This document shows, piece by piece, positions 15,766 through 23,380 of a DNA stretch of 38,068 nucleotides. The notes under the pieces were generated by a model that was not told the DNA's origin, did no database searches, and saw only the letters and a list, made by a program, of their open reading frames with translations. The stretch is from an uncultured Prevotellaceae bacterium (lineage in GTDB: Bacteria > Bacteroidota > Bacteroidia > Bacteroidales > Bacteroidaceae). The first letter of the stretch is position 1. Each line of letters starts with the position of its first letter. The stretch spans positions 1-38,068 of the forward strand of contig OMWC01000030.1 of NCBI GenBank assembly GCA_900314655.1. Direction: 5' to 3'. A program made the translations under genes and the position numbers.

Positions 15766-17073
15766 ATGATATACTACAGCACTAATAAAAAAGCTCCTGT
15801 CGCCACATTGGAAAAGGCCGTGGTGAAAGGACTGGCCGAAGACCGCGGACTCTATATGCCCGAGCGCATCAAGCAGTTGCCACAGGATTTCTTCGACAAC
15901 ATCGATAAGATGACATTTCAGGAGATTGCCTATACCGTGGCCGATGCTTTCTTCGGAGAGGATGTAGATGCTGAAAGCCTGAAGAAGATTGTCTATGACA
16001 CTTTGTCGTTCGACTGCCCTGTGGAGAAGGTCACTGACGACATTTACGCCCTGGAACTCTTCCATGGCCCCACCCTCGCCTTTAAGGATGTAGGTGCCAG
16101 GTTCATGGCCCGCCTCTTGCAATATTTCATCAAGAAGGAAGGCGGAGAGAACGAGACCGTGAACGTGCTCGTGGCCACCAGTGGCGACACCGGTTCGGCC
16201 GTAGCCAACGGATTCCTCGGTGTGGACGGTATCCATGTATATGTGCTCTATCCCAAAGGGAAAGTTTCTCCGATTCAGGAATGCCAGTTCACGACCCTTG
16301 GCCGGAACATCACAGCCATAGAGGTAGATGGCGTTTTCGACGACTGTCAGGCTCTGGTGAAGAATGCCTTTATGGATGAGGAATTGAACAAGCACATGAA
16401 ACTCACTTCTGCCAATTCCATCAACGTTGCCCGTTTCCTGCCACAGGCTTTCTATTATTTCAATGCCTATGCAAGAATGAAAGCCTTAGGGCTGGCAGAC
16501 AATCTGGTGATGTGCGTGCCCTCGGGTAATTTCGGCAATATCTGCTCGGCCCTCTTCGGCCGCAAGATGGGACTTCCCATCAAGCGCTTCATTGCCGCCA
16601 ACAATGCCAACGACATCTTCTATAACTATTTGAAGACCGGACAATACGAGCCGAAAGCCAGTATTCAGACGCTGGCCAATGCCATGGACGTAGGCGACCC
16701 ATCAAACTTTGCACGCATCTACGACCTCCATCAAGGCAACCATGAGGCCATCACCGAATATATCAGTGGTGCGACCTACAAAGATGATCAAATCAGGGAG
16801 ACAATGCGCCAGTGCTACAAGGAGACAGGATATGTGCTGGATCCTCACGGTGCCTGCGGCTACCAAGCTCTGAAAGAATTACTCCGCGAAGGCGAAACGG
16901 GTGTATTTTGTGAGACTGCCCACCCCGCAAAATTCAAGGAGAAAGTAGATGAGATTATAGGTATCGACGTAGAGATTCCCGAACGACTTGCCGACTTCAT
17001 GAAAGGAACCAAGCAGAGTGTTCCCTTAGGCAAAGACTTTGCCGGATTCAAGAATTATCTGATGAATCAATAG
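15766..17073 (+). CDS. thrC: Threonine synthase
   Basis: The protein has 435 residues. The PLP-binding lysine is Lys107 in HGPTLAFKDVGARFMARL. ATSGDTGSAVANGFLG binds the phosphate and substrate, and VPSGNFGNICSALFGRKMG is the glycine loop holding the PLP phosphate. The N-terminal YYSTNKKAPVATLEKAVVKG fits the fungal/gamma-proteobacterial type of threonine synthase. It converts O-phosphohomoserine to threonine and is the last gene of the operon; a hairpin terminator follows 23 bases after the stop. Confidence 0.97.
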   Translation: MIYYSTNKKAPVATLEKAVVKGLAEDRGLYMPERIKQLPQDFFDNIDKMTFQEIAYTVADAFFGEDVDAESLKKIVYDTLSFDCPVEKVTDDIYALELFHGPTLAFKDVGARFMARLLQYFIKKEGGENETVNVLVATSGDTGSAVANGFLGVDGIHVYVLYPKGKVSPIQECQFTTLGRNITAIEVDGVFDDCQALVKNAFMDEELNKHMKLTSANSINVARFLPQAFYYFNAYARMKALGLADNLVMCVPSGNFGNICSALFGRKMGLPIKRFIAANNANDIFYNYLKTGQYEPKASIQTLANAMDVGDPSNFARIYDLHQGNHEAITEYISGATYKDDQIRETMRQCYKETGYVLDPHGACGYQALKELLREGETGVFCETAHPAKFKEKVDEIIGIDVEIPERLADFMKGTKQSVPLGKDFAGFKNYLMNQ

Positions 17074-17096
17074 TTTCCACTTAACATTATTTAAAC

Positions 17097-17136
17097 AAAA
17101 ATATCGGTACGTTTAGAACAACGTATCGATATTTTT
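17097..17136 (+). terminator. Terminator after the threonine operon
   Basis: The arms 17097-17111 and 17122-17136 form a 15-bp stem with one G-T wobble and a 10-base loop. The stem ends in A5 on one side and T5 on the other, so it can work as an intrinsic terminator. It ends three bases before the rpoD -7 element. Confidence 0.85.
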
Positions 17137-17138
17137 AT

Positions 17139-17146
17139 TAATTTTG
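17139..17146 (+). promoter_or_regulatory. -7 element and structured leader of rpoD
   Basis: TAATTTTG is a perfect TAnnTTTG. Transcription would start near 17153, leaving a leader of about 65 bases. The leader holds a perfect 14-base palindrome at 17153-17166 (TTTTAGT-ACTAAAA) and a hairpin GCTTGA / TCAAGC at 17178-17192. The -33 region would fall in the loop of the preceding terminator and has no exact TTTG. Confidence 0.55.
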
Positions 17147-17219
17147 CATCGCTTTTAGTACTAAAATTTAGATATTAGCTTGAAAATCAAGCGGTTAAGA
17201 AGATTCTAAGGATTTCAAG

Positions 17220-18092
17220 ATGAGACAATTAAAGATTCAAAAAAGTATTACCAACCGTTCCAGTGAGGCGTTGGACAAGTATCTTGTGGAGATAGGTCGC
17301 GCACCTCTGATTTCCATCGATGAGGAAATTGAACTGGCACAGAAGATCAAGAAAGGTGGACGCGAGGGCGAAAGAGCCAAGGATAAACTCGTGACCGCCA
17401 ACCTCCGTTTTGTTGTTTCTGTGGCCAAGCAATACCAACACCAGGGACTTACGCTTACAGACCTTATTGACGAGGGTAACATCGGTCTGATCAAAGCAGC
17501 ACAGAAATTTGATGAAACGCGTGGATTCAAATTCATCTCCTATGCAGTGTGGTGGATTCGCCAGAGCATCCTGCAGGCTATCGCCGAGCAGAGTCGTATT
17601 GTGCGTCTGCCCCTTAACCAGGTTGGTTCACTCAATAAGATCAATCACGAAATCAACAAGTTTGAGCAGGAGAATCAGCGTCATCCTTCTGTCAGCGAAC
17701 TTGCTGAAGCAACAAATATTGACGAGGAAAAGATCGGCCAAAGCTTGGCAGCCGACGGTCATCATGTCAGTATCGACGCTCCTTTCCAAGATGGAGAAGA
17801 CAACTGCATGCTTGACGTGATGCCTTCCGGTGAAGATTCTCGTACCGACCGCAAGGTTGACCACGAGAGCATGGCACAGGAGCTGAACACCGTGCTTTCA
17901 AAGGTTCTGAAAGATCGTGAAATCACCATCATCCGCGAATGTTTCGGTATCGGTTGCCACGAGAAGGGACTTGAAGAGATTGGCGATCAGCTCGGACTGA
18001 CCCGTGAACGTGTTCGCCAGATTCGCGAAAAGAGTATTGCAAAACTCCGTGACAGCGGCAATGCGAAAATCTTGATGAAATATCTCGGATAA
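17220..18092 (+). CDS. rpoD: Primary RNA polymerase sigma factor (sigma-70, RpoD)
   Basis: The protein has 290 residues, the compact primary sigma form of Bacteroidetes. Region 1.2 is EALDKYLVEIGRAPLISIDEE. Region 2 runs from ANLRFVVSVAKQYQHQG through DLIDEGNIGLIKAAQKFDE, and GFKFISYAVWWIRQSI covers regions 2.3-2.4. Region 3 contains NQRHPSVSELAEATNIDEEK. Region 4.2 is GLEEIGDQLGLTRERVRQIR. Region 1.1 is lacking. It directs the housekeeping transcription that recognises the TTTG / TAnnTTTG promoters seen throughout this window. It is a single-gene unit between two hairpin terminators. Confidence 0.97.
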   Translation: MRQLKIQKSITNRSSEALDKYLVEIGRAPLISIDEEIELAQKIKKGGREGERAKDKLVTANLRFVVSVAKQYQHQGLTLTDLIDEGNIGLIKAAQKFDETRGFKFISYAVWWIRQSILQAIAEQSRIVRLPLNQVGSLNKINHEINKFEQENQRHPSVSELAEATNIDEEKIGQSLAADGHHVSIDAPFQDGEDNCMLDVMPSGEDSRTDRKVDHESMAQELNTVLSKVLKDREITIIRECFGIGCHEKGLEEIGDQLGLTRERVRQIREKSIAKLRDSGNAKILMKYLG

Positions 18093-18109
18093 AATACCCC
18101 TACGAGCAT

Positions 18110-18149
18110 AAAAAATCCGTTTGCAAGTATGTGCAAACGGATTTTTTTT
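18110..18149 (+). terminator. Strong intrinsic terminator of rpoD
   Basis: Arms 18110-18125 and 18132-18147 are perfectly complementary over 16 bp, enclose a 6-base loop, and end in a run of eight T (18142-18149). It lies 17 bases after the rpoD stop. Confidence 0.95.
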
Positions 18150-18150
18150 G

Positions 18151-18158
18151 TATCTTTG
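18151..18158 (+). promoter_or_regulatory. -7 element for the DUF5686-like gene
   Basis: TATCTTTG is a perfect TAnnTTTG placed two bases after the T run of the rpoD terminator. Nineteen bases upstream is TATG (18128-18131), inside the terminator loop, a 3-of-4 match to TTTG. The downstream ATG at 18165 is only seven bases away. Confidence 0.5.
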
Positions 18159-18164
18159 TCGGCG

Positions 18165-20201
18165 ATGCGCAGATGGATGTTCTTTATATTGGTTTCCATT
18201 CTAACCATGGAATGCACCGAAGCACGAACCCGTATGGATTCCGTGCTTATCAATCGTGTGTTCAACTATCGGCAGACCATCGAATTCAATCAGTTTCCTG
18301 ATGAAATGAGTTACTATACCCGTTTCTACATCAAGAAATCCAAGCGGAATCCCATTCTATGGGCTGTTCCCTCGATGTATAGGATTGCCAGACATTCTGA
18401 ACGCGAGTTTGCCGGAGAGACTTGGAACAAGTTCAAGCCCTACGCCAAAGAAAAGAATTTCACACAGGTGAGCATTGAAACCGCTTCGGGTGTACATGCC
18501 GTTATGGGTACTGTGGAGAACTACCTGAAGCCAGATATCTATGAGGTCCTCATGACTCAAAACGGGATGCTCTCACCATTTCACAGGCAGAATGCCTTCT
18601 ATTACAAATATGAAATTACCCGCCTTTCATCCAATAATGCCGAGATTACTTTCCGTCCACGCGTGTATAACACAAAACTCGTGAGTGGATATGCTGTGGT
18701 TGACCCCAAAACAGGCCGCATCATCAGCGTTACATTCTTTGGCGAGTTTGATATGATCAGATTCACACTCAGCGCCACTATGGGCGAGGAAGGCCCCGCC
18801 TCATTGTTTCCTGTACGTATCGACACCCACTCTGGATTCAAGTTTCTTGGCAACCGCATTGAGGCCGAGCATTATTCCCGATATGCTGTAACCCAAAACC
18901 TCAATGATTCCATCAGGGATAGCGAGGATAAGGCCATAATGGATACCTTGCGTCCGGAACCCCTGCCTGAAAAGATAGCAAGGCTTTATGAAGTGAAAGA
19001 CTCTTTGGACAGCATCGCCTGGGCTAACAGAGACACTTCAAACGTGGAAAAGAAGCCAAATTTCGTGAAGAAGATTCTTTGGGACAGTTTTGCCGACCAT
19101 TTGCTTAACCGTACCCGAATGAGTCTTGGCAATAACCAAAGTTACATCAGGCTTGACCCGCTGCTGAATCCCCTTTACTTTGGATACAACAACTATAAAG
19201 GTATTACCTATAAAATCAAACTCCGACTGGTCTATACCTTCAATGACAATCAGGACATCTACCTACAGTTCAAGGGAGGATATGCTTTCAAGCAGAAACA
19301 GTTCTATTTCAACGTTCCTTTTCGCCTTACCTTTAATAAGAAACGCGACGGATACGTTGAACTGATGGTAGGCAACGGTAACCACATATCCAATTCGTCT
19401 GTCAGGGAAAGGCTACAGGAAATTCATAAGGATTCGCTCCAGAAACTTGACTGGGACAAGCTTGAACTCGACTATTTCAAGGACTTCCATGTCAGGGGAA
19501 TAGCCCATCATAACATCAACGACCACATTTCCATTGGCGGTGGTTTCAATTTCCATCGCAGGACACCCGTTGACTACAAGAGTTTCCACAAAGCCAAAGG
19601 TTCTACCGACTACCGCTCATTCGCACCATATCTGGAACTACAATACCGCCCATGGGGATGGAAGAGCATCATCCTCAGCGGCAGCTACGAGCGGGGCATC
19701 AAGAATGTAGCCAGATCGGACATGGAATACGAACGCATCGAGCTTGATGCCTCATGGAAAAAATACCTGAATCCGCTGAGAATCTTGTCCATGCGACTGG
19801 GAACGGGATTCTATACCAACCGCGAAAATACGGCCTACTTCCTGGATTACTCCAATTTTAGCCGTGACAATATCCCCGGTGGATGGAACGATGACTGGTC
19901 GGGCGACTTCCAAGTGCTTAACAGCCACTTCTACAACTCCTCCAAATATTACATTCGAGGCAATATCACCTACGAAAGTCCGATGCTCATTACCTACCGC
20001 ATACCGCTGATAGGCCGTTTCATCGAGACTGAGCGTATCTATACCAATATCTTGAAGTCATCTCAAGTAAATCCATATATAGAGTTCGGCTATGGTTTCA
20101 CCAACCGTCTTTTCTCAATGGGTGTCTTCTTGGGGTTGAACAACTGGAAATACGATGGTATCGGATTCCAGTTCGGTTTTGAGCTCTTTAACCGCTGGTA
20201 A
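18165..20201 (+). CDS. DUF5686-like outer-membrane protein
   Basis: The protein has 678 residues from ATG 18165 (MRRWMFFILVSILTMECTEA), which gives a signal peptide. An earlier ATG at 18129 falls inside the rpoD terminator and is unlikely. Residues about 35-300 contain LINRVFNYRQTIEFNQFPD and YSRYAVTQNLNDSIRD; the second half has many beta strands with aromatic girdles (YFNVPFRLTFNKKRDG, FAPYLELQYRPWG) and ends FQFGFELFNRW, with a terminal aromatic as in outer-membrane barrels. It resembles the DUF5686 family, but the N-terminal carboxypeptidase-like domain of many members is missing. Function unknown; an outer-membrane location is likely. Confidence 0.72.
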   Translation: MRRWMFFILVSILTMECTEARTRMDSVLINRVFNYRQTIEFNQFPDEMSYYTRFYIKKSKRNPILWAVPSMYRIARHSEREFAGETWNKFKPYAKEKNFTQVSIETASGVHAVMGTVENYLKPDIYEVLMTQNGMLSPFHRQNAFYYKYEITRLSSNNAEITFRPRVYNTKLVSGYAVVDPKTGRIISVTFFGEFDMIRFTLSATMGEEGPASLFPVRIDTHSGFKFLGNRIEAEHYSRYAVTQNLNDSIRDSEDKAIMDTLRPEPLPEKIARLYEVKDSLDSIAWANRDTSNVEKKPNFVKKILWDSFADHLLNRTRMSLGNNQSYIRLDPLLNPLYFGYNNYKGITYKIKLRLVYTFNDNQDIYLQFKGGYAFKQKQFYFNVPFRLTFNKKRDGYVELMVGNGNHISNSSVRERLQEIHKDSLQKLDWDKLELDYFKDFHVRGIAHHNINDHISIGGGFNFHRRTPVDYKSFHKAKGSTDYRSFAPYLELQYRPWGWKSIILSGSYERGIKNVARSDMEYERIELDASWKKYLNPLRILSMRLGTGFYTNRENTAYFLDYSNFSRDNIPGGWNDDWSGDFQVLNSHFYNSSKYYIRGNITYESPMLITYRIPLIGRFIETERIYTNILKSSQVNPYIEFGYGFTNRLFSMGVFLGLNNWKYDGIGFQFGFELFNRW

Positions 20202-20242
20202 TTTATACGTATATATTTCCACTATATGATTGACTATTTCAC

Positions 20243-20250
20243 TACCTTTG
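20243..20250 (+). promoter_or_regulatory. -7 element for addA, four bases from the start codon
   Basis: TACCTTTG (perfect TAnnTTTG) is followed by TAAT and then the ATG at 20255. A start site at the usual distance would fall on or next to the ATG. There is no clear TTTG 19-21 bases upstream. Confidence 0.55.
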
Positions 20251-20254
20251 TAAT

Positions 20255-23200
20255 ATGAACCAACAACTCACCGTATATAAAGCATCTGCAGGATCGGGGA
20301 AAACCTTCCGGTTGGCTACGGAGTATATCAAGCTCCTTATCCTCAATCCACAGGCCTACCGAAACATCCTTGCCGTGACGTTTACCAACAAGGCCACGGA
20401 GGAAATGAAAGAACGTATCCTGAGCCAGCTTTATGGCATCTGGAAACGTTTGCCCGATTCCCAGAACTATATGGTCAAGATAACCGCTGAGCTAAAGGTA
20501 ACAGAAGAACTGGCCTCAAAGCGAGCTGGCGAAGCCCTTACGAACCTTATCCATAACTACAACTATTTCCGCGTAGAGACGATTGACAGCTTCTTTCAGA
20601 GTGTGCTCCGCAACCTTGCCCGCGAACTTGACTTGGCTGCCAACCTCACCGTAGGACTCAATGACGTACAGGTGGAAGAACAGGCTGTAGATGAACTAAT
20701 CGACGAACTGTCCACCACCAGCACCCTGCTTTTCTGGATTATCGACTATATCAAGGAAAATATTGAGGACGACAAGAGCTGGAACGTGATTGGACAAATC
20801 AAGGACTTCGGACGCACCATCTTCCGAGACTATTACAAGCGCGAAAGCAACAGCCTGAAGGAAAAGTTCGAAGATCCCGATTTCTTCAAGGATTACACCA
20901 GCGCCATCCAGGAAATAAAAAAGAACGCGCGCGAACGAATGACGCAATATGCAGAGACCTTCTTCGACACACTCGAGGAAAACGGCATCACACCCGATTC
21001 TCTCTCCAACAAGCAGCGCGGCATAGCCAGCTATTTCAACAAGCTGAAAGGCACGGACTGGAGCAACAAGAACTGCCAGAACTCCACCTTGGCCAAACAT
21101 CTGGACACGGCCGAAAACTGGGCTCCCAAAAGCAGTGCCGACCGCCAATTGGTAATATCGCTGGCAGACGAAATCCTGCTCCCGCTGCTTCGTGATACGG
21201 AAAACGACCGTGAGCGGCAGTGGAAGCGCTTTGTCAGTGCCGATGTGACGTTGCGCCATCTGAACCAACTGCGTATTTTAGGAAACATAGAGGAACGTGT
21301 GAGTTTGCTCAACAAGGAGGCAAACCGCTTCCTACTCAGTGACACGCAGGTGTTCCTCCATAACCTGATGGACGGTTCAGACTCACCTTTCATCTTTGAA
21401 AAGATGGGGACCCAACTGGAACACATCATGATAGACGAGTTCCAGGACACCAGCACCGTTCAGTGGGAGAACTTCCGCGTACTGCTCAATGAGACTATGA
21501 GCCGCGGAACCAACCTCATCGTCGGCGACGTGAAGCAAAGTATCTATCGGTGGCGCAACGGCGACTGGCGACTTCTCAACGGCATCGAGAGTTTGTTTCA
21601 TAAGGATCAGATTGACGTGAAAGACCTCGACATCAACTACCGTTCCTCCCGCAGGGTCATTGATTTCAACAACCGTTTCTTCCTCACCGCAAAGGATATT
21701 GAATACAAGCACGAACAGGAAATCAATCCCGAAGAGTCGCCACAACTAAGCGATGCCTATGCCAAAGTGGAACAAAAGATTCCCGAAGACAAGCCTGATG
21801 AAGGACTGGTACGCATTACGCTGCTTCCCAAGGAGGAATACGATGACCAGATGATTTCCCAAATCATCCAGACAGTTGACGAACTCCGCGCCCAGGGCAT
21901 TTCCGAAAAAAACATCTGCATACTGGTGCGTGCAAACAAACACATTCCTATCATTGCAGATGCCTTCATGCAGCAACGGCCTGAAGTGAACATCGTCAGC
22001 GACGAGGCATTCCGGCTGGATGCTTCCCTGGCTGTATGTACGCTGGTCCAGGCCCTCCACGCATTGATACATCCCGACGACCTGCTTTGTGAAGCAAATC
22101 TCAAAAAAGCCTACGAACGCATCAATGGAACCCAAGACCTCACTTTCCCTCTCGACCAGCGGCTGCTCACGCTCCCACTGATGGACATGACTGAACGGCT
22201 CTTCTCTGTCTTCCACCTCGAAAAACTCAACGACGAAAGTGCCTATGTCTGCGCATTCTATGACCACATGAGCAAATTCCTACAGGATACAGGTAGCGAC
22301 ATTGATGCCTTCCTGCGCAGCTGGAACGACACCATCCACGAAAAGACCATTCAGAGTGACCTGGTCAATGGCATACGCCTGATCAGCATCCACAAGTCAA
22401 AGGGACTCGAGTTCGACAATGTCATCATACCCTTCTGCGACTGGACAATGGAGATGCGTATGGGAAATACCATCTGGTGCAAGCCTGAGGAAGAACCGTT
22501 CAGCAGGCTCCCACTCGTGCCCGTTGATTACAGTTCCCGCTTGGCTGACTCCATCTATCAGAAAGACTATGCCCACGAACATCTGCAGAACTGCGTTGAC
22601 AACCTTAATCTGCTATATGTGGCTTTCACCCGTGCCAGTCATAATCTCTTTGTTATCGGCAAGCGCGATGCCTCCAACTCCCGCAGTACACTCATCCAGG
22701 AAGTGCTTACCGAATGGAAATGTGACATGGGAGAAGCATCCCAACCCGTCGTCTATGAGGAGGGCCAATTGCTCGTCAGGCAGGAAAAGGAGAAAAAGAC
22801 TACTGAGAACAAGCTGCTGCTGCCAGTAAGCCCCATACCCGTGGCAATTCATAGCTATACAGCAAAGACGGCTTTCAAACAGAGCAACAAGAGCCGAGAC
22901 TTCGTGCAAGATGACAGCAACGAGAATGATCAGACGCGCTACATCAAGATGGGTAACGTGATGCACAATCTCTTTTCCAAGATTCGCACCACGGCTGACA
23001 TCCCGCAGGTACTGCGCGAGCTGGAGCTTGGCGGTGTGCTCTACGACGAAGACGTCTCTGCAGAAAGCCTGAGGAACATGCTGCAGAAGCGGCTCTCCGA
23101 CAAGCGCGTTGCCGACTGGTTCTCACCGCGCTGGACGCTCTTCAACGAATGCTCCATCATCAGCATCAACGAAGAAGGAGAACTTCAGGAGCGACGCCCC

Positions 23201-23380
23201 GACCGTGTGATGACCGACGGGCAGCAGATGGTGGTCATAGATTTCAAGTTCGGACGGCCTCGCGATGAATACCACATGCAGGTACGTGAATACATGGAAC
23301 TCCTCCGCCAGATGGGCTACCAGCAGGTAAGTGGTTACCTGTGGTTTGTTTATTCCAATAAAATTGAAGAAGTAAAATGA
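20255..23380 (+). CDS. UvrD-like helicase/nuclease, AddA-type subunit
   Basis: The protein has 1041 residues. The Walker A motif ASAGSGKT is at residues 10-17, which fixes the start at 20255. Superfamily 1 helicase motifs follow in order: LAVTFTNKATEEMKERI (Ia), HIMIDEFQDTSTVQWENF (II, near 392), VGDVKQSIYRWRNGD (III), DINYRSSRRVIDF (IV), RLISIHKSKGLEFDNVI (V) and LLYVAFTRASHNLFV (VI). The C-terminal 60 residues carry a PD-(D/E)XK nuclease site: RRPDRVMTDGQQMVVIDFKF. With the next gene it forms an AddAB/RecBCD-type complex that resects double-strand breaks for recombination. It overlaps addB by the four bases ATGA. Confidence 0.9.
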   Translation: MNQQLTVYKASAGSGKTFRLATEYIKLLILNPQAYRNILAVTFTNKATEEMKERILSQLYGIWKRLPDSQNYMVKITAELKVTEELASKRAGEALTNLIHNYNYFRVETIDSFFQSVLRNLARELDLAANLTVGLNDVQVEEQAVDELIDELSTTSTLLFWIIDYIKENIEDDKSWNVIGQIKDFGRTIFRDYYKRESNSLKEKFEDPDFFKDYTSAIQEIKKNARERMTQYAETFFDTLEENGITPDSLSNKQRGIASYFNKLKGTDWSNKNCQNSTLAKHLDTAENWAPKSSADRQLVISLADEILLPLLRDTENDRERQWKRFVSADVTLRHLNQLRILGNIEERVSLLNKEANRFLLSDTQVFLHNLMDGSDSPFIFEKMGTQLEHIMIDEFQDTSTVQWENFRVLLNETMSRGTNLIVGDVKQSIYRWRNGDWRLLNGIESLFHKDQIDVKDLDINYRSSRRVIDFNNRFFLTAKDIEYKHEQEINPEESPQLSDAYAKVEQKIPEDKPDEGLVRITLLPKEEYDDQMISQIIQTVDELRAQGISEKNICILVRANKHIPIIADAFMQQRPEVNIVSDEAFRLDASLAVCTLVQALHALIHPDDLLCEANLKKAYERINGTQDLTFPLDQRLLTLPLMDMTERLFSVFHLEKLNDESAYVCAFYDHMSKFLQDTGSDIDAFLRSWNDTIHEKTIQSDLVNGIRLISIHKSKGLEFDNVIIPFCDWTMEMRMGNTIWCKPEEEPFSRLPLVPVDYSSRLADSIYQKDYAHEHLQNCVDNLNLLYVAFTRASHNLFVIGKRDASNSRSTLIQEVLTEWKCDMGEASQPVVYEEGQLLVRQEKEKKTTENKLLLPVSPIPVAIHSYTAKTAFKQSNKSRDFVQDDSNENDQTRYIKMGNVMHNLFSKIRTTADIPQVLRELELGGVLYDEDVSAESLRNMLQKRLSDKRVADWFSPRWTLFNECSIISINEEGELQERRPDRVMTDGQQMVVIDFKFGRPRDEYHMQVREYMELLRQMGYQQVSGYLWFVYSNKIEEVK

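Noticed and set aside
18129..18164. Upstream ATG start for the DUF5686-like protein
   Set aside because: The ATG lies in the loop of the rpoD terminator and upstream of the gene's own -7 element.
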